Notes: generated from the sequence alone by a model not told the origin. DNA of 13,151 nt from Bifidobacteriaceae bacterium (GCA_031278665.1 JAITKC010000279.1:1-13151); one strand, 5' to 3'. Positions 1-6,910 are shown, counted from the stretch's first letter. Numbers and translations: made by a program.

Positions 1-84
1 GGGGGGGGGGGGGGGGGGGGGGGGGGGTGTCAAAACCCCCCCCGCGGCCCCCCACCCCCCCGGGGGGGGGGTTTTTCCCCCCAC
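1..84. other. Low-complexity G/C homopolymer end, probable artefact
   Basis: The window opens with 27 consecutive G, then alternating long C and G runs broken by short A or T runs (caaaacc, gtttttcc). No codon structure, hairpin with a defined loop, or repeat unit is visible. Ordinary coding DNA begins about 15 bases later. Poly-G is the known no-signal call of two-colour sequencing chemistry, and such ends are common on draft contigs. I infer a contig terminus with unreliable bases rather than biology. Confidence 0.85.
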
Positions 85-98
85 GCCCGCCTCCGGCC

Positions 99-917
99 CT
101 AAGCCGCGCCTCGGCGCTCGCAGACGGTGTTGGCGTGCCAGGTCGCTATTAGCGCTGCGGTCGCGTGCGGTCTCCGCGTCGGGAAAAGGTGATCGCCCTT
201 GGTCCGGATTAGCTCGGCGCCGAGTCGGTCGGCCAGTTCCGGCAAGTAGGGCTCCAAGTCGTCGCCCACCACCAGCAAAATGGGCGGGAACGCCTGGGCG
301 TCATCCCCCGGGTCGACCGGGTCCGCCGGCCCGCGCCCCGCCGGCCGCGAGCGCTCGCGGTCCGCCAGCCAGTCGCGGACCCGCCGCTCCTGGTCGAAGC
401 GCTCGAAGACTTGGCGCCAGACCGCGACCAGCGCCGCCCGGTTTCCCCAGATTCGGTCGACGTCGGCGCGCGACAGATGGTCCGGCGCTTTGGTGAAGAG
501 CCGCCAAAAGGCGCGCCGACCGGCCCGCCCGATCCGCCGGGCGAGCCACGGCCACGATCCGGCCGCCACCAGCGCGGCGCTGACCGCCCGGTGGGCGGGC
601 GAATCGGCCCGCAACCGCGAAGGCTTCTCGTCGATGTCGACCGGCTCCAGTAACACCACGCATTCGACCTCCGCAGGGTAAGCGGCCAACCATTCGAGGG
701 CGGCCGCGCCGCCCGCCGAATGCCCCACCAGCCGCACCTTGGACCAGGCGGCGCGCTCCCGAAACCAGCCGCGCACCACCGGCGCCGGGGCGGTGACGGC
801 GGCATCGTAGGCGTCGAGGACCAGTGTCTCGCCGGGCAGCGCGGCCGCCAAGGCGGCGAAGTCCTCGGTCGGCATGGTCATGCCGGGCAAGACCACCCAA
901 AGCGGGCCGCCCGCCAC
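99..917 (-). CDS. Alpha/beta hydrolase fold protein
   Basis: A 272-residue single-domain alpha/beta hydrolase, probably a cytoplasmic esterase, lipase or related hydrolase; the substrate is unknown. The N-terminal strand WVVLPG is followed by the nucleophile elbow GHSAGG (residues 65-70), making Ser67 the nucleophile. The late strand ILLVVGDD supplies the acid (Asp219 or Asp220), and GDHLFP supplies His243. Order and spacing fit a complete catalytic triad. There is no signal peptide. The start is GTG at 915-917; a later ATG (codon 13) would delete the first core strand. A GGGGA Shine-Dalgarno lies 7 bases upstream, inside the end of the preceding gene, whose TGA is only 3 bases away, so translation is probably coupled. 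The gene ends in TAG. The family is clear; the function is not. Its operon partners are an MFS transporter and a prenylcysteine oxidase-like flavoprotein, which suggests a shared small lipophilic substrate. Confidence 0.85.
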   Translation of the reverse strand: MAGGPLWVVLPGMTMPTEDFAALAAALPGETLVLDAYDAAVTAPAPVVRGWFRERAAWSKVRLVGHSAGGAAALEWLAAYPAEVECVVLLEPVDIDEKPSRLRADSPAHRAVSAALVAAGSWPWLARRIGRAGRRAFWRLFTKAPDHLSRADVDRIWGNRAALVAVWRQVFERFDQERRVRDWLADRERSRPAGRGPADPVDPGDDAQAFPPILLVVGDDLEPYLPELADRLGAELIRTKGDHLFPTRRPHATAALIATWHANTVCERRGAA

Positions 918-920
918 CGG

Positions 921-1181
921 TCAATCCCCGCGCGACTGGGCGCGCAGGTCGCGCGCCGCCAAATCGGCCACCGACCAGCCGATCGCGCCCTCCGTCTCAA
1001 GGGTGGAGACAACCGACTCGAACCCGTTGATCTGGTAGACGCCGGGCGCCAGGCGGAAAGGCAGAAGCTTCGGGGCCGGCTCGAGCACCGGATAGGCCTG
1101 CCAAAGATGCCGACGCACCTCCTTGACCTCGGCAAAGACCCTTGCCAGCAACTCGTCGGGCAGCGGCTCGGCGGAGAAGAA
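921..1181 (-). pseudogene. Severed C-terminal part of prenylcysteine oxidase-like flavoprotein
   Basis: This segment is in exactly the same frame as the upstream flavoprotein and lies directly after its TAG (1182-1184). It reads FFSAEPLPDELL, then an acidic/basic helix, then QAYPVL and GVYQINGFESVVSTLETEGAIG, ending in TGA at 921. This matches the C-terminus of prenylcysteine oxidases. From memory, human PCYOX1 has VWKIFS, then WLAYP, then LYYLNGIE and SAMEMSAIAAHNAA in the same order. The GF/GIE element with the following helix is the part of this FAD fold that closes over the cofactor, so losing it should inactivate the enzyme. No frameshift or decay is visible beyond the single stop. It is therefore a very recent nonsense mutation, a base-call error, or a read-through product. 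Without read-through, it has no convincing start of its own. Confidence 0.7.
925..929 (-). promoter_or_regulatory. Ribosome binding site fixing the hydrolase GTG start
   Basis: GGGGA on the minus strand, 7 bases before the GTG at 915-917. It sits inside the last codons of the upstream flavoprotein gene. It supports the GTG start and translational coupling. Confidence 0.55.
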
Positions 1182-2252
1182 CTACCAGATCGGAACCCCC
1201 AGCGCCCGCGAATGGCCGGTCTGGCCGAAGGCCTTGAACTCCGCCGCCGGGCTGTCGGTCGTCAGCACATCGCCGGGCACGGCCCCCGCGCCGAAGAAGG
1301 ACGGCCTGACCGCGCCGGCCACGACAGTCGTGTGCACATCCTGGAAGCGCCTCCCGACATCGGTCTTGACGGGGCCGTCCGGGCCGGTCACCGCGATACC
1401 CGCCAGTTCCAGCGGGGCGGCGACGATCACCGCGTCGAAGGCTTTGGACTCGCCGTCCGGCGTCGACACAGTCGGTTTTCCGTCCCGCCGCCCGATGCCG
1501 TCCACCCGGCTTCCGAGGCGCACCTCCGCCCCAGCTTTGGCCAGTGCCTTGGCCAATAAAGTCGAGTTGCCCTGCGGCGCGGCGACCAGTTTGCCGCCGG
1601 CCAGGCCGGCGCCGGCCAGGCCGACCAGGCCCGCCAGGGCGATGACGGCGGCGGTCTGGTTGTACATGTCGCGCAGGACGCCGGTCGCGAACTGGTCGAT
1701 CAACTGGCCCTTGACGCCGTGTTGGCCGGCCAATTCGGCCAACGAGGTCTTGACATAGGGCTCCAGGCCGGCCGCCGCGATCAAGTCGTCTGGCCGTTCG
1801 AAGACGCGGCCGGCGTCCTGGAGGGCGTAGACGCTGTTCCAGGCGGACTTGGCGGCGACCGCCAGTTTTCTGAGTTTCAACAGGTTCAGCGGGCCGTAGC
1901 GGCGGATCAAAGCCAGGGGCAGGCGCACACCGTCCATTGGCGCCTTGAACACGGCGGCCCGCCCGTCCCAAAGCAGTAGCGAGCCGTCGCCGGCCGGGAC
2001 GCTGACACGGCGTTCGGCCAACTCGACCGCGACGTCGCGGGCCAGTTCGACGAGGCGCCGGTTGTCCGTGTGGATCAAGGTGCCGCCCAATTCGCCCAGT
2101 TCGCCGGCGAACTGGATGTGACGGGCGCGTCCGCCCACCTGCGGTTCGCGTTCGAATACCGCGATTCGCGCCTCGCCACCGAGCACCTGTCGCAGCCGCC
2201 AGGCGGCCAAGGCGCCAGCCGAGCCAGAACCGATTATCGCTATTTCAGCCAT
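1182..2252 (-). CDS. FAD-dependent oxidoreductase, prenylcysteine oxidase/lyase-like, interrupted by in-frame TAG
   Basis: As read, this gives 356 residues; with read-through of TAG at codon 357 the full protein is 443. An N-terminal dinucleotide-binding fold (GSGSAG at residues 8-13, Glu34 ending the second strand, GGRA at 40-43) marks an FAD amine-oxidase-like flavoprotein. The central DMYNQTAAVIALAGLVGLAGA, LVAAPQGNSTLLAKAL and VLTTDSP segments resemble the prenylcysteine lyase domain. In animals and plants that enzyme oxidatively cleaves the thioether of prenylcysteine to cysteine, a prenyl aldehyde and H2O2; the bacterial substrate is unknown. The start chosen is ATG at 2250-2252, preceded by GGAG 6 bases upstream. 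An in-frame ATG at 2264 lacks such a site. The start overlaps the MFS stop by 8 bases, so the genes are coupled. No transmembrane segment is apparent. Family assignment is fairly secure; whether a functional full-length protein is made is open. Confidence 0.75.
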   Translation of the reverse strand: MAEIAIIGSGSAGALAAWRLRQVLGGEARIAVFEREPQVGGRARHIQFAGELGELGGTLIHTDNRRLVELARDVAVELAERRVSVPAGDGSLLLWDGRAAVFKAPMDGVRLPLALIRRYGPLNLLKLRKLAVAAKSAWNSVYALQDAGRVFERPDDLIAAAGLEPYVKTSLAELAGQHGVKGQLIDQFATGVLRDMYNQTAAVIALAGLVGLAGAGLAGGKLVAAPQGNSTLLAKALAKAGAEVRLGSRVDGIGRRDGKPTVSTPDGESKAFDAVIVAAPLELAGIAVTGPDGPVKTDVGRRFQDVHTTVVAGAVRPSFFGAGAVPGDVLTTDSPAAEFKAFGQTGHSRALGVPIW

Positions 2253-3801
2253 GGTCTTCTCCATTGTCAGTTTCGGTCTTGAGGTTAGACGTTTTCGCCC
2301 CTCGCCGCGCTATGGCCGGCTCGGTCCCGGCGCGGGCCGGGTCGCGGGCGCCCAGCAGCAGCGTCCCGCCCAACAGCGATGACCCGATCGCGATGGCGAA
2401 CACCGTCAGGTATCCGGGCAGCGCCGCGGCGGTCGCCGATTGCCGCCCGACTGTGGCCAGGACCACGGCGAACACCGCCGAGCCGAGGGCGGTGCCGACC
2501 ATCCGGCCGAGGCTTATCAAGCCGACCAGAGTGGCCGTCTTGCCGCGCGGGGCGGCGTTGGCGGCGGCGGCCGGCAGCCAGGCGATCAAGATTCCGGCGC
2601 CCACGCCGCCGATGGCGACCGCCAAGTAGGCGTGCCAAAGCTGGGTGTGCAAGAACAGGAAGACGACGAACTCGCCGGCGTGGACGAACGGCGCCACCCG
2701 GATCAGCCGCAGTTTGTCGAGCCGCGAGCCGAACGCCGTCAAGAAGCCGGCGGTCAGCGAGATGGCGATGATCATCACGGCCATGACTATCGAGACGTCG
2801 CCCGAATCGGCCGCCAATCCGTAACCGTGTTTGGCGGGGTCGGTGCTGGCGAAGGTGACCAACGGGATCTGGGTGGCGGTGTAGCCGATCCCCAGGAGCA
2901 GCGACGCCGCCTGATAGGGCCAGACTTCGGCGCGGCGAAGCAGTCGCGGATCGATAGTCGGCTCGGCGGCGGCGAGTTGGTGACGCACAAACGGATAGAT
3001 CAGCGCCAGCCCCAGCGCGATCACGATCCAACCGAGCGGACGCCCGACCCCCTGGATTTTGACCAGGCTCAAACCGCCGACCACCAAGACCAATATGCCG
3101 ATCAGCGACGCCAAGCCGGCCCGGTCGCCGCGGCGGCGGGCCGGCCGGCGCGACTCCGGCACCAGCAGCGCGACCAGCGGAATCAGTATTGTCACACCGG
3201 TCGCCGGGACCAGCAGGGTCAAGCGGAGCACGCGGGCGAAGACCGCGTTGGCGGCTGGGTCCTGGCCGGAGTCGACTGCGGTCTGCAGCGCGTCCCAGCC
3301 GCCGGCGCCGGTGAAGAACTGGCCGCCGAAGATCGCCGCGCCGACCGAGCCGAACATGAACGCGACGATTAAGGCCGCCGATGCCGACGAGATCCGTTCG
3401 GCCGAATCGGTCGTCTCCCCGAGCGCCGACCGCAGCAGCGCGAGTTCCAGCGCCAGCCAGACCGCGCTCACCGACATCAGCGAGAAGGCGCAGATGACGG
3501 GCACGAACCCGCCTCCGGCCACGACCCACCAGGCGGCGGCGGCGGTGATGACGATCGAGGCGAGGAGCGCCTTCTTGTGGCCGAACCGGTCGCCCAGTTT
3601 GGTCAGCACCGGGATCGCCACGGCCGCGAACAGCGTCTGCGCCGCCTCGACCCAGTTCCAGTCCGAGTCATGTAGACCGACCGACCGCGCCAGCGGCACG
3701 ATCAGCGGCGTGTAGTAGGCGCCCAGGACGCCGGACACGAACTCGACGCCGATCACGCCGACCAGAATTCGCGACGCGCCTGACGAAAGGATCTTTTTCA
3801 T
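2245..3801 (-). CDS. MFS transporter, 14-helix DHA2-like
   Basis: A 518-residue integral membrane protein of the major facilitator superfamily. About 14 hydrophobic segments can be picked out (roughly 12-34, 52-69, 80-97, 100-122, 138-158, 193-214, 230-247, 256-274, 294-312, 336-355, 373-390, 392-412, 422-448, 465-485). The loop after helix 2 carries the family motif A (GDRFGHKKALL, residues 70-80). Segment count, length and the basic stretch after helix 6 (PESRRPARRRGDR) fit proton-driven drug or metabolite exporters of the DHA2 group; direction and substrate are inferred. The start at 3799-3801 (ATG, MKKILSS) puts the first helix close to the N-terminus. The frame stays open upstream to 3891, but those 30 extra residues are not hydrophobic and look non-coding. 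A GGAAG about 10 bases upstream is a modest ribosome site. It is the first gene of the coupled operon with the flavoprotein and hydrolase. Confidence 0.85.
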   Translation of the reverse strand: MKKILSSGASRILVGVIGVEFVSGVLGAYYTPLIVPLARSVGLHDSDWNWVEAAQTLFAAVAIPVLTKLGDRFGHKKALLASIVITAAAAWWVVAGGGFVPVICAFSLMSVSAVWLALELALLRSALGETTDSAERISSASAALIVAFMFGSVGAAIFGGQFFTGAGGWDALQTAVDSGQDPAANAVFARVLRLTLLVPATGVTILIPLVALLVPESRRPARRRGDRAGLASLIGILVLVVGGLSLVKIQGVGRPLGWIVIALGLALIYPFVRHQLAAAEPTIDPRLLRRAEVWPYQAASLLLGIGYTATQIPLVTFASTDPAKHGYGLAADSGDVSIVMAVMIIAISLTAGFLTAFGSRLDKLRLIRVAPFVHAGEFVVFLFLHTQLWHAYLAVAIGGVGAGILIAWLPAAAANAAPRGKTATLVGLISLGRMVGTALGSAVFAVVLATVGRQSATAAALPGYLTVFAIAIGSSLLGGTLLLGARDPARAGTEPAIARRGAKTSNLKTETDNGEDHG

Positions 3802-3956
3802 TGCTGGGGCTTCCGCTGTCGCTTGCGGTCTCAATGGGTTTGCAGGGACCATATCACCGCGGCAGCCGGCTTGGCCCGGGCGACTCGCCAAAGGTTAAGG
3901 CGGACCGGCCGGCGGCGCCGCCGCAGGCGGAATCGCGACCGTTCTGGCACGCGCGC

Positions 3957-3986
3957 TGGACAAAAGGCGCAATGTTAGGACATACT
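3957..3986 (+). promoter_or_regulatory. Candidate promoter for iolB
   Basis: TGGACA (3957-3962) is 5/6 to the -35 consensus and CATACT (3981-3986) is 4/6 to the -10, separated by 18 bases. This is the most AT-rich stretch of an otherwise GC-rich gap. A start point near 3993 would give a leader of about 160 nt before the iolB ATG. The palindrome at 3972-3983 overlaps the -10 box, the usual position for a repressor. Prediction by eye only. Confidence 0.4.
3972..3983. promoter_or_regulatory. Candidate IolR-type operator upstream of iolB
   Basis: ATGTTAGGACAT, an inverted repeat ATGT-N4-ACAT. Its minus strand contains TGTCCTAACA, which fits every position of KGWCHTRACA, the consensus I recall for the GntR-type repressor IolR of Corynebacterium glutamicum. 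The same palindrome, followed by the same ACT, occurs at 9000-9011 before the other inositol gene. It overlaps the putative iolB -10 box, consistent with repression in the absence of inositol. No regulator gene is in the window. Confidence 0.55.
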
Positions 3987-4152
3987 GACGTGGGCGACAG
4001 ACGTGATCGCGCCTCGGACGCGGCGCCGAACCGGCGGCGACCGCTGGGATTAGGCTCCGGGCAGTCGGGCCGGCCGGCCCCGCGAGCGGCCCGCCGGCGC
4101 CGGTTGACCCGGTCCCGATCGCGGCGGACGGCAAGGACGACGAGGAGACAGC

Positions 4153-5019
4153 ATGGCCACCTGGCACAAACCCAAGGGCAGCACCGCCCAGGGCCCGTGG
4201 GCCGCCGTCGTCGACTCGCGGACCGAGGGCTGGGAACACACCGGCCTGCGGGTGGCCGAACTCAGCCGCGGCCAAACCGCAACCCTGCCGGCCGGACCGG
4301 TCGAGCGCGTCATCGTGCCCCTGGCCGGGACGTTCACCGTGCGGCCGGACGGCCTGGAGGCGATCGACCTGGCGGGACGCGAATCCGTTTGGTCCGGGCC
4401 GACCGACGTGGCCTATGTCGGGCCGAACCGCGGGGCGACCCTTGAGGGCGCCGGGCGGGTGGCGGTCTGTGAGGCCGCCGCCAGCCAGACGCGGCCGCCG
4501 GCGCGCCGTCCAGCCGCCGGCACGCCCCGCGAACTGCGCGGCGCCGGGGCCTGCTCGCGCGAAGTGCGCAACTTCGCCACGCCCGGCGTGCTCGACGCCG
4601 AATCGATCATCGCCTGCGAGGTTCTGACCCCGGCGGGCAACTGGTCGAGCTATCCGCCGCACAAACATGACCGGGAACTGACCGGCGTCGAGGCCGAACT
4701 CGAGGAGATCTACTACTTCGAGTTCCGCCCGACAATTCCCGGCCTGGGCGACCCGCTGGGCTATCAACGGGTCAGCGGATCGCCGGGGCGCGAAATCGAC
4801 GTCCTGGCCGAAGTCCGCCACGGCGACGTGGTGCTGGTGCCGTTCGGCTGGCACGGCCCGTCGATGGCCGCGCCAGGCTATGACATGTATTACCTCAACG
4901 TCATGGCCGGGCCGGGTCGCGAACGCGCCTGGCGAATCAGCGACCATCCCGACCAGGCCTGGATTCGCCAGACCTGGGAGGGGCAGGCGGTCGACCCGCG
5001 ACTGCCGCTGCGCGGCTGA
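4153..5019 (+). CDS. iolB: 5-deoxy-glucuronate isomerase IolB
   Basis: A 288-residue cytoplasmic bicupin that isomerises 5-deoxy-D-glucuronate to 2-deoxy-5-keto-D-gluconate in myo-inositol catabolism. Diagnostic features are in the C-terminal cupin: NWSSYPPHKHD (163-173), LEEIYYFEF (183-191), VPFGWHGP (229-236) and YYLNVMAGP (246-254). His170, His172, a glutamate of the LEEIYYFE strand (probably Glu185) and His234 are the expected metal ligands by cupin logic. The N-terminal half is a more divergent cupin with a proline/arginine-rich linker (114-126). Length is normal for the family. ATG at 4153 has GAGGAG 5 bases upstream. It sits alone at the head of a plus-strand iolB-iolA pair separated by 237 bases, behind a candidate promoter and IolR-type palindrome. 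The other inositol enzymes acting before it (IolG, IolD) and after it (IolC) are absent from the window. Confidence 0.95.
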   Translation: MATWHKPKGSTAQGPWAAVVDSRTEGWEHTGLRVAELSRGQTATLPAGPVERVIVPLAGTFTVRPDGLEAIDLAGRESVWSGPTDVAYVGPNRGATLEGAGRVAVCEAAASQTRPPARRPAAGTPRELRGAGACSREVRNFATPGVLDAESIIACEVLTPAGNWSSYPPHKHDRELTGVEAELEEIYYFEFRPTIPGLGDPLGYQRVSGSPGREIDVLAEVRHGDVVLVPFGWHGPSMAAPGYDMYYLNVMAGPGRERAWRISDHPDQAWIRQTWEGQAVDPRLPLRG

Positions 5020-5160
5020 CGGCGGAGGCGACTGTGGAACCAAGACCGAGCGCCGCGGCCACTTTGGCCGACGTCATCGTGCTCCCGGTCGCCCCACCGG
5101 CGCGCCGCTCGAATAGCCAGCCGGCCCCGCCGGCGCCCCCGCCGCGCCGGCCCCCGCCGC

Positions 5161-5179
5161 GTCGCGTCCCAGACGCGAC
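5161..5179. repeat. Perfect 8-bp hairpin in iolB-iolA gap
   Basis: GTCGCGTC and GACGCGAC pair perfectly around a CCA loop. The hairpin lies 142 bases after the iolB stop and 78 bases before iolA. No T tract follows on either strand. It could be a transcript end or processing site for iolB, or a cruciform-type binding site. In GC-rich DNA such hairpins also arise by chance. Confidence 0.4.
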
Positions 5180-5221
5180 CAACCGCGTCCGCGTTCGCCG
5201 ACGCGCCCAGCCCTCACCCGA

Positions 5222-5234
5222 TAACCGCAGGTTA
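5222..5234. promoter_or_regulatory. Palindrome TAACC-GCA-GGTTA before iolA
   Basis: A perfect 5+3+5 inverted repeat in the only AT-containing patch of the gap, ending 12 bases before the AAGGAG ribosome site (5247-5252) of iolA. Position and shape suit an operator or a translation-affecting hairpin. It does not match the ATGT-N4-ACAT sites found elsewhere in the window, so if functional it is for another regulator. Confidence 0.35.
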
Positions 5235-5256
5235 CCGCCGAGCCCTAAGGAGAACT

Positions 5257-6759
5257 ATGAACCTGCCCCTAGTACCCAATGTCATAACCGGTGAACAAAT
5301 CGGCGAGGGCGGCCCGCAGCCGCTGATCGTGCGGAACCCGGCCACCGGCGAGCCCCTGGCGGAGGTCGCGCAGGCTGACGCCGCCGCCATCGAACGCGCC
5401 GTCCAGGCGTCCGACCAGGCCTTCCGCTCCTGGTCTGAGTTGCCCCTGGGGCGCCGCGCCGCCGTCTTGTTCAAACTGCGCGAACTGCTGGTCGCGGCGA
5501 CCGACGAACTCGCCGCGATCATCAGCCGCGAACAGGGCAAGGTCCTGTCCGACGCCCGCGGCGAAGTCGCCCGCGGCCTGGAGGTGGTCGACTTCGCCTG
5601 CGGCATCCCGCAACTGCTCAAAGGCGAATACTCGGCCCAGGTGGCCGGCGGCGTCGACGTGGTGTCCTGGCGCGAGCCGCTGGGCGTGACCGTCGGCATC
5701 ACCCCCTTCAACTTCCCGGTCATGGTGCCGCTGTGGATGGCGCCCATGGCGATCGCCACGGGCAACTCTTTTATCCTCAAGCCGTCGCCGCAGGACCCGT
5801 CAGCGGCGGTCGCGCTGGCCAAGTTGTGGCGGTCGGCCGGATTGCCGGACGGCGTGTTCCAGGTCCTCCAGGGCGGCGCCGATGTCGTCAACGGCCTCAT
5901 CGAGCACCACCTGGTCAAAGCCGTGTCCTTTGTCGGCTCGACTCCGGTGGCGCGCTATATCCACCGCGCCGCGGTGGCCGCGGGCAAGCGCGTCCAGGCC
6001 CTCGGGGGCGCCAAGAACCACGCCGTCGTCCTGGCCGACGCGAACGCCGAGTTCGCCGCCGACTCGGTGGTCGCGGCCGCCTTCGGCGCGGCCGGCCAGC
6101 GCTGTATGGCCCTGTCGATTGTGTTGGTCGAGGAGGCGATCGCCGACCAGTTCGTCGAGCGGGTGGTGGCCAAGGCCAAGACCGTCAAAGTGGCCGCCGG
6201 CGTCGATCCGGCGGCCGACATGGGGCCGATGATCTCAGCCCTCGCCCGCGACCGGGCCGAGGAGATCGTCGGGTCCGCCGAATACGTCGGAGCCCGGATC
6301 GTCTTGGACGGTCGGGGCTTGCGCCCGACTGGTCTCGAGGGCGGTTTCTTCACCGGGCCCACGGTGCTCGATGCCGTCAGACCGGATATGCGCGCCTACC
6401 GCGAGGAGATCTTCGGGCCGGTCTTGGGAGTCGTCCGGATCAAAGACTTGGATGAGGGGATCCGGTTGATCAACGACAATCCGTACGGCAACGGGGCGGC
6501 GTTGTTCACCGGTTCGGGCGAGGCGGCGCGGCGCTTCGAGCGCGCCGTCCATGTCGGCATGATCGGCGTCAACGTGCCGATTCCGGTCCCGGTCGGATTC
6601 CATTCCTTCGGCGGCTGGAAGGACTCGCTGATCGGCGACTTCCACATCTACGGCCCGGAAGGCGTGGCCTTCTACACCCAGGCCAAAGTTTCGACCCGCC
6701 GCTGGCCCGCCCCGGACCACCGCCCCGAGGCCTCCTTCAACTTCACCCCCCGCGCCTAA
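5257..6759 (+). CDS. iolA: CoA-acylating methylmalonate/malonate-semialdehyde dehydrogenase
   Basis: A 500-residue cytosolic aldehyde dehydrogenase superfamily enzyme. In inositol breakdown it turns malonate semialdehyde into acetyl-CoA, CO2 and NADH; the same family (mmsA) acts on methylmalonate semialdehyde in valine breakdown. Visible marks are the ITPFNFPVMVPLWM segment with Asn152, the NAD-loop FVGSTPVA (225-232), the family-specific LGGAKNHAVVL (249-259) and the catalytic loop GQRCMALS with Cys283 and neighbouring Arg282. The loop GGAKNH in place of the ELGGK-Glu motif of hydrolytic aldehyde dehydrogenases is typical of the CoA-acylating group. The start at ATG 5257 is fixed by AAGGAG 4 bases upstream. 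Placement after iolB favours the inositol role, though a dual valine role is possible. The 237-base gap means it may have its own promoter. A strong hairpin follows the TAA. Confidence 0.95.
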   Translation: MNLPLVPNVITGEQIGEGGPQPLIVRNPATGEPLAEVAQADAAAIERAVQASDQAFRSWSELPLGRRAAVLFKLRELLVAATDELAAIISREQGKVLSDARGEVARGLEVVDFACGIPQLLKGEYSAQVAGGVDVVSWREPLGVTVGITPFNFPVMVPLWMAPMAIATGNSFILKPSPQDPSAAVALAKLWRSAGLPDGVFQVLQGGADVVNGLIEHHLVKAVSFVGSTPVARYIHRAAVAAGKRVQALGGAKNHAVVLADANAEFAADSVVAAAFGAAGQRCMALSIVLVEEAIADQFVERVVAKAKTVKVAAGVDPAADMGPMISALARDRAEEIVGSAEYVGARIVLDGRGLRPTGLEGGFFTGPTVLDAVRPDMRAYREEIFGPVLGVVRIKDLDEGIRLINDNPYGNGAALFTGSGEAARRFERAVHVGMIGVNVPIPVPVGFHSFGGWKDSLIGDFHIYGPEGVAFYTQAKVSTRRWPAPDHRPEASFNFTPRA

Positions 6760-6764
6760 GCCGG

Positions 6765-6793
6765 CGGAAGACCGGGCCTGGCCCGGTCTTCCG
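6765..6793 (+). terminator. Hairpin terminator after iolA
   Basis: A perfect 13-bp stem with a 3-base CTG loop starts 6 bases after the iolA TAA; its arms carry GGAAGACCGGGC and GCCCGGTCTTCC. No true T run follows, only GGTTTG about 7 bases on. This is common for actinobacterial hairpin terminators. Being symmetrical, it could also serve transcripts arriving from the convergent alcohol dehydrogenase gene. Confidence 0.75.
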
Positions 6794-6910
6794 GTCGCCC
6801 GGTTTGCCGCCGCGCGGGTTTGGGGGCGGCGGGTCGGGGCGCGACGGCTGGGTGTTCTGAGGGCTTGGGATCTGCTTTGGCGCGACCTAAGTCGAGCCCG
6901 CCGGCGGCGC

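Larger units (their letters stand above)
3802..4152. other. Divergent intergenic regulatory region, MFS operon / iolB
   Basis: 351 bases between two divergent starts without a convincing gene. Frames that cross it are shadows running into iolB. It contains a relatively AT-rich core around 3957-3990 holding a promoter-like pair of hexamers and a 12-bp palindrome (listed separately), flanked by very GC-rich DNA. No tRNA, terminator or further repeat was seen. The iolB ribosome site GAGGAG (4142-4147) lies at its right edge. Confidence 0.6.

Noticed and set aside
1182..1184. Pyrrolysine as the residue at the in-frame TAG
   Set aside because: TAG ends two other genes in the window normally, no pyl genes are visible, and the protein is not a known pyrrolysine family. 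Kept only as an outside option under the finding.
3802..3891. Upstream start for the MFS transporter
   Set aside because: The extra 30 residues are not membrane-like and no better ribosome site is seen; ATG at 3801 starts directly before helix 1.
3895..5043. Long 382-codon open frame opposite iolB
   Set aside because: It is the antisense shadow of iolB: IolB motifs are unmistakable on the plus strand with a good ribosome site, and the opposing frame has Pro/Arg/Gly-rich composition typical of GC-rich shadows.
6800..6905. Small gene or RNA in the iolA-adh convergent gap
   Set aside because: Only GC-rich sequence with weak hairpins near 6895-6912; no ribosome site, frame or RNA fold stood out.
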